From Chitinophaga rhizosphaerae (GTDB taxonomy: Bacteria > Bacteroidota > Bacteroidia > Chitinophagales > Chitinophagaceae), in NCBI RefSeq assembly GCF_003958645.1, contig NZ_RXLO01000002.1, positions 372,001 through 436,000 on the forward strand: 64,000 nucleotides of DNA, in the 5' to 3' direction. A program made the translations under genes and the position numbers. The number at the start of each line of letters is the position of its first letter. The first letter of the stretch is position 1. A model generated the notes under the pieces. It was not told the origin of the DNA and searched no databases. It was given only the letters and a program-made list of their open reading frames with translations. Below, one piece after another: positions 1 through 8,069 of this stretch.

Positions 1-195
1 GTCGTTTGTCTGACATTTGTTGGTTTATGGGCGTTTTTTCAACTTTTTTACATAAAAAATGTTAGTTATATGATTGAGCTGAAAGGCGCCAGTATTCTAT
101 CACAAAGGAAAAATTGCTATATTACTTTCATATTAATTCAATGTTACCAAAACATTAATTCTCATTTTTTTCTGGCGCCATTTCTTTTAGAAAAC

Positions 196-203
196 TAATT
201 TTG
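196..203 (+). promoter_or_regulatory. Putative -7 box of the phosphate operon
   Basis: TAATTTTG fits the Bacteroidota -7 consensus TAnnTTTG and lies 29 bases before the DUF47 start codon. No clear -33 TTG was found. The preceding 195 bases are AT-rich and hold no gene I can support. They carry two GGCGCC palindromes (85-92 and 172-179) that form an inverted repeat. Confidence 0.5.
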
Positions 204-232
204 CCGCAAATTTTCAACAAACACAAACATTT

Positions 233-883
233 ATGGGAGGCTTTAATTCTATTGTGAAACTGTTCATGCCGAAAGACAGGGTGTTCTATTCACTTTTCGA
301 AGATGTGGCGGCGAACCTGGTGGAAATGGGTAAAGTGCTGGTGGAGCTGGTGGAAACCAAGGACCCGGTGATCCGGAAAGATAAAGTAGTACTGATCGAG
401 CGGCTGGAGCACAAGAACGATGACCTGACGCATCGCATTTTCGTAGAATTGGGGCAGAACTTCATTACGCCTTTCGACCGGGAGGATATTCACTATCTCG
501 CCTCTACGCTGGACGATGTGGCGGATTACATCCATGGCTCGGCCAAGCGTATCGACATGTACAAAGTGGTGGAAATCAATGACAGCGTGCGCAAACTGGC
601 TGACCTGATCAACCAGGGCGTGGCGGAGCTGGCCAAAGCGATCCCCGAGCTGCGCAACATGAACAATATGCGGGCGATCACGGATGCGTGTGTGAAGATC
701 AACAGCCTGGAGAACCATGCCGACGATATTTACGACCGTGCGATCGCGGATTTGTTCGAGCAGGAAAGCAATGCGGTGGAGCTGATCAAGATGCGCGAGA
801 TCTATCAGGCGCTGGAAATCGCTACCGACAAGTGCGAAGATTCCGCCAACGTGATAGAAACCATCATCATTAAATATGCGTAG
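233..883 (+). CDS. DUF47 family protein, PhoU-like partner of phosphate transporter
   Basis: 216 residues, the normal length for the DUF47/TIGR00153 family, predicted all-helical and soluble with no signal peptide. Family members resemble PhoU and are almost always encoded beside PiT-type phosphate carriers, where they are thought to regulate transport. Visible family features are the N-terminal FMPKD segment and acidic, helix-forming stretches (HKNDDLTHR, FDREDIHYLA, ENHADDIYDRA) whose Asp/Glu residues are candidate metal ligands. The PiT gene follows after 19 bases, so the two are very probably co-transcribed. The ATG is preceded by a short AT-rich leader with a -7 box. The precise biochemical role is inferred from the family. 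Confidence 0.9.
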   Translation: MGGFNSIVKLFMPKDRVFYSLFEDVAANLVEMGKVLVELVETKDPVIRKDKVVLIERLEHKNDDLTHRIFVELGQNFITPFDREDIHYLASTLDDVADYIHGSAKRIDMYKVVEINDSVRKLADLINQGVAELAKAIPELRNMNNMRAITDACVKINSLENHADDIYDRAIADLFEQESNAVELIKMREIYQALEIATDKCEDSANVIETIIIKYA

Positions 884-902
884 CCGCTAATCCCGACAGC
901 TC

Positions 903-1910
903 ATGACATTTCTGGTAGTCATCATTATACTGGCATTTATATTCGATTACATAAACGGGTTCCACGATGCGGCCAATTCCATTGCCACGATCGTGTCCAC
1001 CAAAGTACTGACGCCGTTCCAGGCGGTGCTGTGGGCCGCACTTTTCAACTTTGCGGCGTTCTTCGTTTCCAAATACATTTACGGTGAGTTCAAGGTGGGC
1101 AATACCATCGCCAAATCGGTGTTCGAGGAATTCATCACCCTGAAGGTGATCTTTTCCGGGCTGGTGGCGGCCATTACCTGGAACCTGCTGACCTGGTGGT
1201 ACGGCATCCCGTCGAGCTCCTCCCACACGCTGATCGGCGGGTTTATCGGGGCGGCGGTGGCAAACGCCCACGGGTCCTTCGCCGTGATCAACTTTTCCAA
1301 AGTGTTGCCTACGGTATATTTCATCGTACTGGCACCCTTCATCGGCATGGTGGTGGCGTTCCTCATCACCGTGTTCATCGTGAACGTTTCCAAGCGGGCC
1401 AATCCGTACCGTGCGGAAAACTGGTTCAAGCGCCTGCAGCTGGTATCTTCCGCCGCATTCAGCCTTGGCCACGGTGGTAACGACGCGCAGAAGGTAATGG
1501 GTATCATCGCCGCGGCGATGGTGGCCCACGGCAGCATCGGCCATTTAAAAGACGTGCCCGACTGGGTACCGTTCGCCTGCTTCACGGCCATTGGCCTGGG
1601 TACGCTGAGCGGTGGCTGGAAGATCGTGAAAACGATGGGTACCCGCATCACCAAGGTGACGCCGCTGGAAGGGGTGAGCGCCGAAACGGCGGGTGCGATC
1701 ACGCTGTACATGACCGAAAGCCTCGGTATCCCTGTGAGCACCACGCATACCATTACCGGTTCCATCATCGGGGTGGGCGCCACCAAACGTCTTTCGGCCG
1801 TGCGCTGGGGGGTGACGGTGAACCTCCTCTGGGCCTGGATCCTCACGATCCCCATCAGTGCAGCCCTGGCCGCGGTGGTGTTCTTCATCGTGAATTTCTT
1901 CGTGAAATGA
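903..1910 (+). CDS. pit: Inorganic phosphate transporter, PiT family
   Basis: 335-residue polytopic membrane protein of the PiT (PHO4) family, which imports phosphate, usually as a metal-phosphate complex driven by the ion gradient. The two family signatures are present as an internal duplication: GFHDAANSIAT near residue 19 and GHGGNDAQKVMG near the middle. Conserved GIPSSSSHT and GIPVSTTHT motifs follow each one. About ten hydrophobic segments are visible. It is the second gene of a two-gene operon with the DUF47 protein and ends at a strong terminator. Substrate specificity is inferred from family membership. Confidence 0.93.
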   Translation: MTFLVVIIILAFIFDYINGFHDAANSIATIVSTKVLTPFQAVLWAALFNFAAFFVSKYIYGEFKVGNTIAKSVFEEFITLKVIFSGLVAAITWNLLTWWYGIPSSSSHTLIGGFIGAAVANAHGSFAVINFSKVLPTVYFIVLAPFIGMVVAFLITVFIVNVSKRANPYRAENWFKRLQLVSSAAFSLGHGGNDAQKVMGIIAAAMVAHGSIGHLKDVPDWVPFACFTAIGLGTLSGGWKIVKTMGTRITKVTPLEGVSAETAGAITLYMTESLGIPVSTTHTITGSIIGVGATKRLSAVRWGVTVNLLWAWILTIPISAALAAVVFFIVNFFVK

Positions 1911-1912
1911 GA

Positions 1913-1934
1913 ATTTCTATTTCGAAATAGAAAT
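1913..1934. repeat. Perfect 22-bp palindrome after the phosphate transporter
   Basis: The sequence reads ATTTCTATTTC then GAAATAGAAAT, a perfect palindrome starting 2 bases after the stop codon. It abuts the intrinsic terminator. It may simply extend the terminator structure, or be a separate protein-binding site. Confidence 0.6.
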
Positions 1935-1959
1935 GCCGCCTTCCCGGGCGGCATTTTTT
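1932..1959 (+). terminator. Intrinsic terminator of the phosphate operon
   Basis: Stem ATGCCGCC / GGCGGCAT with a short loop, followed by a T run. It lies 22 bases after the transporter stop codon. Confidence 0.9.
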
Positions 1960-2100
1960 ATCCCGCCAGTTTTGTTTTTATGACAGTTCCGGATGACAAA
2001 TCCCCGACCCTGAAGCGCTCCGGCTCCTGGAATCGGGCCTGGATGCGTTAGATTATTGCATTAAATCCCAAATTATTAGGGGGAATCCATTTGGTTCGAC

Positions 2101-2108
2101 TATTTTTG
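2101..2108 (+). promoter_or_regulatory. Putative -7 box for rfbA-galE
   Basis: TATTTTTG matches TAnnTTTG and lies 27 bases upstream of the rfbA start codon. No well-spaced -33 TTG was seen. The rest of 1960-2135 shows no gene. Confidence 0.5.
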
Positions 2109-2135
2109 TGCCTCCAAAAACTGGATTTTTAAGCC

Positions 2136-2996
2136 ATGAAAGGAATTATTCTGGCAGGGGGCTCCGGGACCCGGCTCCACCCCATCACCTACGCGATCAG
2201 CAAGCAGATCATGCCCGTTTATGATAAACCGATGATCTATTATCCCCTTTCCACCCTTATGCTGGCTGGAATCCGGGAAATTCTCATCATCAGCACCCCG
2301 CACGATCTTCCTGCCTTTCAGCGCCTTTTCGGTGATGGCAGCCATCTCGGCCTCCGGCTTTCCTATGCGGAACAACCCGAGCCCAACGGCCTGGCACAGG
2401 CATTCGTCATCGGCCGGGAGTTTATCGGGAAAGACCCCGTGGCCCTGGTGTTGGGAGATAATATCTTTTACGGCGCAGGCCTCGGTACGCAATTGAGCCA
2501 TAACACCCGGCCGCATGGCGGCATCGTTTACGCCTACCATGTGGCGGACCCCGAGCGATACGGCGTGGTGGAATTCGACGGCAATATGAAAGCCGTTTCC
2601 ATCGAAGAAAAGCCGGCGAAGCCGAAATCCAGCTACGCTGTGCCAGGTCTTTACTTTTACGACAACGAGGTGGTGGAGATCGCCGCCAACCTGAAACCCA
2701 GCGCCCGCGGAGAATACGAGATCACCGACGTCAACAAGGCCTACCTTGAAAAAGGCCGCCTGCAGGTGTCTATCCTCCCCCGCGGCACGGCCTGGCTCGA
2801 CACCGGCACCTTCGATTCGCTCATCCAGGCCTCACAATTCGTGCAGGTCATCGAGCAACGCCAGGGCATCAAGATCGCCTGTATAGAAGAGATCGCCTGG
2901 CGGAAGGGCTTTATCGACAACGAACAGCTCCAAAAACTCGCGCAACCACTGTTGAAAAGCGGTTACGGCGCATATTTGATGAATCTGATTAAATAA
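2136..2996 (+). CDS. rfbA: Glucose-1-phosphate thymidylyltransferase
   Basis: 286 residues, the standard length for RfbA/RmlA, which makes dTDP-glucose from glucose-1-phosphate and dTTP for deoxysugar and surface polysaccharide synthesis in the cytoplasm. The N-terminal nucleotide-binding signature GGSGTRLHP sits at residues 8-16, followed by [19 protein letters not shown]. The LGDNIFYG and EEKP motifs of the family are present. The other dTDP-rhamnose genes (rfbB, rfbC, rfbD) are not in this window. Instead galE follows after 12 bases, suggesting a small nucleotide-sugar operon. Confidence 0.95.
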   Translation: MKGIILAGGSGTRLHPITYAISKQIMPVYDKPMIYYPLSTLMLAGIREILIISTPHDLPAFQRLFGDGSHLGLRLSYAEQPEPNGLAQAFVIGREFIGKDPVALVLGDNIFYGAGLGTQLSHNTRPHGGIVYAYHVADPERYGVVEFDGNMKAVSIEEKPAKPKSSYAVPGLYFYDNEVVEIAANLKPSARGEYEITDVNKAYLEKGRLQVSILPRGTAWLDTGTFDSLIQASQFVQVIEQRQGIKIACIEEIAWRKGFIDNEQLQKLAQPLLKSGYGAYLMNLIK

Positions 2997-3008
2997 ACGT
3001 TATTCTGT

Positions 3009-4040
3009 ATGCAGAAAGTCCTTGTTACGGGCGGTTGCGGATACATTGGATCCCACACCATCGTAGATCTGATCAACAACGGCTTCGACGTGGTATCGGT
3101 CGACAGCAACATTCGCAGCTCCACAAAACTCCTGGAAGGTGTAGAAAAAATCACGGGCCGGAAGATCCGCAATTATAAAGTGGACCTTTGCAACCTGGAA
3201 GACACGAACGCCGTTTTCCACGAAAACCGCGACATCGTAGGCGTTATCCACTTCGCGGCGCTGAAAAGCGTCGGCGAATCCGTGAACGAGCCCCTGCTGT
3301 ATTTCCAGAACAACCTGACTTCCCTCATCAACGTACTGAAATGTATCCGGGAATTCAACATTCCCAACTTCGTATTCTCCTCTTCCTGCTCCGTGTACGG
3401 CAACGCTACCGATCTGCCCGTGGTGGAAACCACCCCGCTCGGCGAGGCCCAGAGCCCCTATGCGCGCACCAAGCAGATGGGCGAACAGATGATCGAAGAC
3501 TATAGCCGGGTGAACGCGACCAACAGCATCCTGCTGCGCTATTTCAACCCCGTAGGCGCGCACCCCTCCGCACTGATCGGCGAACTGCCCATCGGCAAAC
3601 CCGACAACCTCGTGCCCGTGATCACGCAGACCGCCATCGGCAAAATCCCGAAACTGACCGTTTTCGGTACCAAATACAACACCCGCGACGGCTCCTGCAT
3701 CCGCGATTACATCCATGTGATGGACATCGCCAACGCCCACACCCGTGCGCTGCAGTACCTCATCGAAAAACGCAACGCCGGCAACCTGGAAGTTTTCAAC
3801 CTCGGGACCGGGAACGGTGTAACCGTGCTGGAAGCCATCCAGGCCTTCGAGAAAGTGTCTGGGATGAAGCTGAATTACGAACTGGGCCCCGAGCGCCCGG
3901 GAGACGTGATCGCCATCTACGCCAACAATAATAAGGCGAAGACCCTGCTGGGATGGGACCCGCAGATCACCATCGAAGACTCGATCCGCACGGCCTGGCA
4001 ATGGGAAGTTGCGCTGCGCGACCGTGTTTTACAGAATTAA
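3009..4040 (+). CDS. galE: UDP-glucose 4-epimerase
   Basis: 343 residues, a short-chain dehydrogenase-type epimerase that interconverts UDP-glucose and UDP-galactose with bound NAD. The Rossmann motif TGGCGYIGSH is at residues 7-16. The SSSCSVYG loop (about 124-131) supplies the catalytic Ser/Thr-type residues, and the Tyr-x-x-x-Lys pair is Tyr151 and Lys155. The Leloir-type C-terminal substrate domain contains YNTRDGSCIRDYIHV and GxGNGVTV. It starts 12 bases after rfbA and probably shares its transcript, providing sugar nucleotides for envelope glycans. Confidence 0.95.
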   Translation: MQKVLVTGGCGYIGSHTIVDLINNGFDVVSVDSNIRSSTKLLEGVEKITGRKIRNYKVDLCNLEDTNAVFHENRDIVGVIHFAALKSVGESVNEPLLYFQNNLTSLINVLKCIREFNIPNFVFSSSCSVYGNATDLPVVETTPLGEAQSPYARTKQMGEQMIEDYSRVNATNSILLRYFNPVGAHPSALIGELPIGKPDNLVPVITQTAIGKIPKLTVFGTKYNTRDGSCIRDYIHVMDIANAHTRALQYLIEKRNAGNLEVFNLGTGNGVTVLEAIQAFEKVSGMKLNYELGPERPGDVIAIYANNNKAKTLLGWDPQITIEDSIRTAWQWEVALRDRVLQN

Positions 4041-4054
4041 TTTATTTTATTTTC

Positions 4055-4062
4055 TAGCTTTG
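4055..4062 (+). promoter_or_regulatory. Putative -7 box of the transketolase C-half gene
   Basis: TAGCTTTG matches TAnnTTTG, 20 bases before the ATG at 4083. It suggests this gene has its own promoter despite following galE closely. Confidence 0.55.
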
Positions 4063-4082
4063 CGACACAAATTTCTGGCATT

Positions 4083-5045
4083 ATGGTAAAAGACATACAA
4101 GTACTGAACGAGAAGGAAACCCGCGGCGGATTCGGCGAAGGCATCCTCGAAGCAGGCAGAAGGAACCCCAACGTGGTAGCCCTCACGGCAGACCTGGCCG
4201 GCTCCCTGAAACTGCAGGCGTTTATCAAGGAATTCCCCGACCGCTTCGTACAATGCGGCATCGCGGAAGCCAATATGATCGGTGTGGCCGCAGGTATGAC
4301 CATCGGCGGCAAAATACCCTACACTACCACTTTTGCCAACTTCTCCACCGGCCGCGTATATGACCAGATCCGCCAGTCGGTCGCCTATTCCGGCAAAAAC
4401 GTGAAAATCTGCGCTTCCCACGCCGGCCTCACCCTCGGCGAAGACGGCGCCACCCACCAGATCCTCGAAGATATCGGGATGATGAAAATGCTCCCGGGCA
4501 TGACCGTCATCGTTCCCTGCGACTTCAACCAGACCAAAGCCGCCACCATCGCCATCGCCGACTACGAAGGACCCGTGTACCTGCGCTTCGGCCGGCCGAA
4601 ATGGCCCAACTTTACGGCGGAAGACCAGGATTTCCAGATCGGAAAGGCCCAGATCCTCAACGAAGGCACCGATATCACCCTCTTTGCCTGCGGGCACCTC
4701 GTATGGAAGTGCGTGGAAGCCGGCCGCATCCTCGAAGAGAAAGGCTATAGCGTGGAACTCATCAATATCCACACCATCAAGCCGCTCGACGAAGCCGCCG
4801 TCATCAAATCCATCACCAAAACCGGCTGCGCCGTTACCGCCGAAGAGCATAACGTGCTCGGCGGCCTGGGAGATTCCATCGCACAGGTTGCGGCCCGTCA
4901 CAACCCCATTCCCATCGAATACATCGGCACCAACGATACTTTCGGGGAAAGCGGTTCACCTAAAGACCTCCTCAAGAAATACGGCCTGGACACACCCCAG
5001 ATCGTAGCTGCGGCAGAGAAAGCCATCGCCCGTAAAAAGGGATAA
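4083..5045 (+). CDS. Transketolase, C-terminal subunit (split enzyme)
   Basis: 320 residues covering only the C-terminal half of a transketolase-type enzyme. It has the pyrimidine-binding domain (FPDRFVQCGIAEANM, GLTLGEDGATHQ) and then the C-terminal transketolase domain (ACGHLVWKCVEAG, EEHNVLGGLGD). In many bacteria and archaea the enzyme is split into an N-terminal TPP-binding subunit and this subunit, usually encoded next to each other. Here the upstream gene is galE and the downstream gene is a sigma factor, so the N-terminal partner must be elsewhere. The expected role is the non-oxidative pentose phosphate pathway, with a dehydrogenase or synthase paralogue remaining possible. Confidence 0.87.
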   Translation: MVKDIQVLNEKETRGGFGEGILEAGRRNPNVVALTADLAGSLKLQAFIKEFPDRFVQCGIAEANMIGVAAGMTIGGKIPYTTTFANFSTGRVYDQIRQSVAYSGKNVKICASHAGLTLGEDGATHQILEDIGMMKMLPGMTVIVPCDFNQTKAATIAIADYEGPVYLRFGRPKWPNFTAEDQDFQIGKAQILNEGTDITLFACGHLVWKCVEAGRILEEKGYSVELINIHTIKPLDEAAVIKSITKTGCAVTAEEHNVLGGLGDSIAQVAARHNPIPIEYIGTNDTFGESGSPKDLLKKYGLDTPQIVAAAEKAIARKKG

Positions 5046-5074
5046 AATTCATAGAAGCGTTAAACCTTCGGCAG

Positions 5075-5102
5075 AAAAAACCATCTTATAGGTGGTTTTT
5101 TC
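5075..5102 (+). terminator. Intrinsic terminator after the transketolase subunit
   Basis: A-rich arm AAAAAACCA and complementary TGGTTTTTT flank a short loop, ending in a T run. The remainder of the 5046-5194 gap holds no gene and no consensus promoter I can defend. Confidence 0.8.
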
Positions 5103-5194
5103 TGTTTTCACAGCAAACCCGGACCGCGGATTATGGTTATATTAGTCCAATATACCGCATGCTCCAACGGTAACCGCTCATTAGACAACCGCCT

Positions 5195-5746
5195 ATGGCT
5201 GTAACGCAAGAAGATAAAGAATTACTGGCGCTATTCGGGCACCCGGACAGCCGGGAGAAAGGTTTCACCCTCATCGTCAGGAAGTATCAGGAAAGGCTCT
5301 ACTGGCACATCCGCCGCCTCGTCATCGATCATGACGATGCGAACGACGTGCTGCAAAACGTGTTCATCAAAGTCTGGAAAAACCTCGACAATTTCCGGGA
5401 AGACGCGCAGCTCTACACCTGGCTTTATAAAATCGCCACCAACGAATGCCTCACGTTCCTCGACAGCCTCAAGCGGAAAGCCGCCATATCCCTGTCTGAC
5501 GTGGAATCCGGCCTCAGCAACAAACTCCAGGCAGATCCCAACTACGATCCCGCAAAAATCGAATGGAAACTGCAAAACGCCATCCTCAGCCTGCCGGAAA
5601 AACAACGCACCGTTTTCAGCTTACGATATTACGATGAAATGCCATACGAAGAAATGAGCCGCGTGCTCGACACCTCCGAAGGCGCCCTCAAAGCCTCGTA
5701 TCATCATGCCGTCAAAAAAGTGGAAGAATTCTTAAAAAATAATTGA
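5195..5746 (+). CDS. ECF-type RNA polymerase sigma factor
   Basis: 183 residues with the two-domain ECF layout. Region 2 lies around residues 25-90 (YQERLYWHIRRLV, DDANDVLQNVFIKVWKN, LYTWLYKIATNECL). Region 4 is at about 125-180 (LPEKQRTVFSLRYYDEMPYEEMS, then the helix-turn-helix SEGALKASYHHAVKKVEEF). It directs RNA polymerase to a specific promoter set. It is followed by a membrane protein that probably acts as its regulator and by a periplasmic protein, forming a three-gene operon. The inducing signal is unknown, and no autoregulatory promoter could be read from 5103-5194. Confidence 0.92.
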   Translation: MAVTQEDKELLALFGHPDSREKGFTLIVRKYQERLYWHIRRLVIDHDDANDVLQNVFIKVWKNLDNFREDAQLYTWLYKIATNECLTFLDSLKRKAAISLSDVESGLSNKLQADPNYDPAKIEWKLQNAILSLPEKQRTVFSLRYYDEMPYEEMSRVLDTSEGALKASYHHAVKKVEEFLKNN

Positions 5747-5784
5747 AATTAAACCATTCGCCTGCCGGATGGTCTCAAATATGT

Positions 5785-6411
5785 ATGTCGCAAAAAGGAA
5801 AAGATATCGCTGATGAACTGAACCAGGTGGCTCCCCACCTGCCCGAAATGGGCGTGATGCCGGATTTCAACCTGCCGGACGACTATTTTGCGCAGTTCCC
5901 GAAACGCCTCCTCAAACGGATGCGGGAAATGGACAGCCACGATGAAGTGACGGAAGAACTGGAAGCCATCGCTCCCTTCCTCGCCCAGCTGCCCCGCAAA
6001 ACAGCCCCCTTCCACACGCCCCACGGGTATTTCGAAGGGCTCGACCGCGATATGGTCCAGGGCAGCGGCAACGAGCCTGTCACCAAAGTGGTCCCCATCA
6101 GCAAAAGGATCCGGCTGTTCAAACGCTGCCTCGCCGCCGCAGCCATCGCCGGGGTGGTGGTAGTTTCCGCCATCTGGGGCGCCAAACAATGGACCGGCAG
6201 CTCCATCGACCGCGAGCTCGCCCAGATCAGCGACCAGGAAATCGTGGATTTTCTACAGTTCCGGTCGGATGAGTTCGACGATGATAATATATTTGCCAAC
6301 GTATCTTTCGAAGAAAGCATGCCATCCGTGCTGCCGGAAGACCTGAGCAACGAAGAAATTGAAACCCTGCTGGAAGACAACCTCTTACAGCAGACACAAT
6401 TAAATAATTGA
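5785..6411 (+). CDS. Single-pass membrane protein, probable anti-sigma partner
   Basis: 209 residues from the ATG at 5785. The frame is open further upstream, but only from a TTG overlapping the sigma gene. The cytoplasmic N-terminal part contains two copies of a short module, VAPHLPEM..DDYFAQF (about 15-37) and IAPFLAQL..HGYFEGL (about 62-86). A basic segment and one membrane helix (about 114-132) follow, then an acidic outer part rich in Asp/Glu. Gene order after an ECF sigma factor and this topology suggest an anti-sigma factor. The sequence does not show a zinc-binding anti-sigma motif, so this is inference from context. Confidence 0.75.
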   Translation: MSQKGKDIADELNQVAPHLPEMGVMPDFNLPDDYFAQFPKRLLKRMREMDSHDEVTEELEAIAPFLAQLPRKTAPFHTPHGYFEGLDRDMVQGSGNEPVTKVVPISKRIRLFKRCLAAAAIAGVVVVSAIWGAKQWTGSSIDRELAQISDQEIVDFLQFRSDEFDDDNIFANVSFEESMPSVLPEDLSNEEIETLLEDNLLQQTQLNN

Positions 6412-6418
6412 TAACCAG

Positions 6419-6919
6419 ATGAAACGGATCAAGTTGATTGGAATATTGTTCGGATTCATCAGCATTTTCATGCTGCCGGCGCTTGCCGTGCGCTCACAGG
6501 ATGCGCCAAAGGAATCGGGGGAAGATAAAGTGAAATCCCTCGAAATCCTCTACATCTCCCGCGAATTGGACCTCACACCCGAAGAAGCACAGAAATTCTG
6601 GCCGGTTTACAAGCAATATTCGCATGAAGTGAATGAACTGATCGCCGAACGCCGGAAAAAATCGAAAGAGCTAAAAACCAAACCGCGGACCGACGAAATG
6701 GCCAACGAAGCCCTCGACCGTGAGCTGGGTTTCGAAAAACGCATGCTCGACATCAAAACGAAATATAAAGGTGAATTCCTCAAAGTATTACCCGCAAAGA
6801 AAGTCTCCGGACTTTACCGCGCGGAAAGGGAATTCCGCTCGATGATGATCCGCCAGCTCAAGGAGCGCCGCGAAAACCGGGCGATCAACAATCCGAAAGG
6901 AAACAAACACCGACCATAA
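6419..6919 (+). CDS. Small exported helical protein, Spy/CpxP-like
   Basis: 166 residues with an N-terminal signal peptide (basic start, hydrophobic stretch, cleavage after LAVRSQ near residue 27). The mature part is highly charged and helical (LDLTPEEAQKFWPVYKQYS, then LIAERRKKSKEL) with a basic C-terminus. The LTPEEAQKFWPVY element recurs in Bacteroidota proteins encoded next to ECF sigma factors and resembles Spy/CpxP-type periplasmic chaperone-like proteins. It begins 7 bases after the membrane protein, so it is the third gene of the sigma operon. A stress-sensing or chaperone role is inferred. Confidence 0.75.
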   Translation: MKRIKLIGILFGFISIFMLPALAVRSQDAPKESGEDKVKSLEILYISRELDLTPEEAQKFWPVYKQYSHEVNELIAERRKKSKELKTKPRTDEMANEALDRELGFEKRMLDIKTKYKGEFLKVLPAKKVSGLYRAEREFRSMMIRQLKERRENRAINNPKGNKHRP

Positions 6920-6921
6920 AA

Positions 6922-6950
6922 AAAGCCCTCCGGCCAGGAGGGCTTTCCGT
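6922..6950. terminator. Bidirectional intrinsic terminator
   Basis: Stem AAAGCCCTCC / GGAGGGCTTT with a 5-base loop. T-rich tracts flank it on both strands, so it can end the sigma operon on the plus strand and the NTF2-like gene on the minus strand. Confidence 0.9.
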
Positions 6951-6952
6951 TT

Positions 6953-7297
6953 TTATTGTTCCTTGTAGTGGGCTCTTACTTCCTTTACCTTTCCATTTCC
7001 ATCCACCACCATCGTCTCGGCCGCCAGGCGGTTGTTGATGCTTTTGTAATACAGCACCATCGAATCCACCCCTTCGAGCACATGATAGAGATCGAAGTGC
7101 AAATCGGGAAAAGCAACGAGCCCTTTCTCGAAATAGGCTCTCAGCGCGGCTTTCCCGGTGATGCGGCCAGTAGGGTCGTTGTTCAGGCGTTGAATGATGG
7201 GCGAATAGAAAACGATGTCGTCGGCATAGTGTTCCATGATGGCGTCGAGGTCGTGGTTGTTCCACGCCTGCACCCAGGCTTCGGCTAAATGGTTCAT
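6953..7297 (-). CDS. NTF2-like/SnoaL-type protein
   Basis: 114 residues from the ATG at 7297; the longer open frame upstream runs into the neighbouring gene and is not credible. The sequence has the pattern of the SnoaL/NTF2-like fold: an N-terminal helix AWVQAWNNHDLDAIMEHYADDIVF, a GRITGKAALRAYFEKG helix, and alternating beta strands. Such domains bind small hydrophobic ligands or act as isomerases and hydrolases. No catalytic role can be named. The start codon overlaps the stop of the preceding metallo-hydrolase by 4 bases, implying translational coupling. Confidence 0.85.
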   Translation of the reverse strand: MNHLAEAWVQAWNNHDLDAIMEHYADDIVFYSPIIQRLNNDPTGRITGKAALRAYFEKGLVAFPDLHFDLYHVLEGVDSMVLYYKSINNRLAAETMVVDGNGKVKEVRAHYKEQ

Positions 7298-8046
7298 ATT
7301 TGGAATTTTGTTGTGGGTTGCTTGGTGTCGTGATAGAACAAAAACGTCCAGTCGCCAGCCTTTCCGCGTTCCATATACTCCTGCCGCAATTCGCTCGCAC
7401 GCTTGCCATCGTAATCGTACTTGGCCACAAAGCGGCTCCGCATCTGGGAAATCTGCGGCGCTTCGTCTCCCCCGAAAAATACTTTGTCTTCCCCGTCGTC
7501 TACCAGGAAAACCTGGTGGAAAGGACAATGCCCGCCCGACCATTCGTAATGGATATACCCGTCTATCGTGCCTTTCCCTTCGGTGAACACGATGTTGTCG
7601 CGTTGCGCGAGGAGGTCGAAATCTTCCTTGTGATAGGATTTGCCGTCGTTCGCGAAGGCGTAATCGAGTTCGGGTTTGGAGACGTAATACGTGGCGTGAG
7701 GGAAGCTCAGGCTGCGTTCGCCCGTTACGGGATCGGTGGAAATGACGCCGCCGGAATGGTCTTTATGCAGGTGGCTCATGAGCACCTTGGTCACTTCCAT
7801 GGGATTGATCCCGTTATCGATGAGGTTTTGATGCAGTTGTAAAATACCGTCGGGATTGCGGAACCCCAGGCCTGTGTCTATCAACAGAATATCCCGGTCC
7901 GTAATCACGAGGAAAGGCTGGATCTCTACCAGCAACGAACCTGCAGGACGGGCTCCGAGCTGGTCTTTCCGGTCGTCGAAGGGTACAAATTGTTTGGTTC
8001 CGTCTACTGTAAAGCTTCCTTCCGAAAGCGGGATGATGCGTGCCAT
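7294..8046 (-). CDS. Metallo-beta-lactamase-fold hydrolase
   Basis: 250 residues with the zinc-binding motif MSHLHKDHSGG (HxHxDH) about one third into the protein and further metal-ligand candidates in SGGHCPFH and FGGDEAPQ. The layout matches single-domain MBL-fold hydrolases such as lactonases and glyoxalase II-like enzymes. There is no signal peptide. The substrate cannot be told. The NTF2-like gene overlaps its 3' end by 4 bases. A consensus -7 box lies only 4 bases upstream of the ATG, so this pair probably has its own promoter at the end of the rod-shape operon. Confidence 0.88.
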   Translation of the reverse strand: MARIIPLSEGSFTVDGTKQFVPFDDRKDQLGARPAGSLLVEIQPFLVITDRDILLIDTGLGFRNPDGILQLHQNLIDNGINPMEVTKVLMSHLHKDHSGGVISTDPVTGERSLSFPHATYYVSKPELDYAFANDGKSYHKEDFDLLAQRDNIVFTEGKGTIDGYIHYEWSGGHCPFHQVFLVDDGEDKVFFGGDEAPQISQMRSRFVAKYDYDGKRASELRQEYMERGKAGDWTFLFYHDTKQPTTKFQI

Positions 8047-8050
8047 TATA

Positions 8051-8058
8051 CAAATGTA
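8051..8058 (-). promoter_or_regulatory. -7 box almost touching the MBL start codon
   Basis: On the minus strand the sequence is TACATTTG, a perfect TAnnTTTG, ending 4 bases before the ATG at 8046. A transcript from here would be leaderless or nearly so. No -33 TTG was identified. Confidence 0.5.
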
Positions 8059-8069
8059 ACGAATATGCC

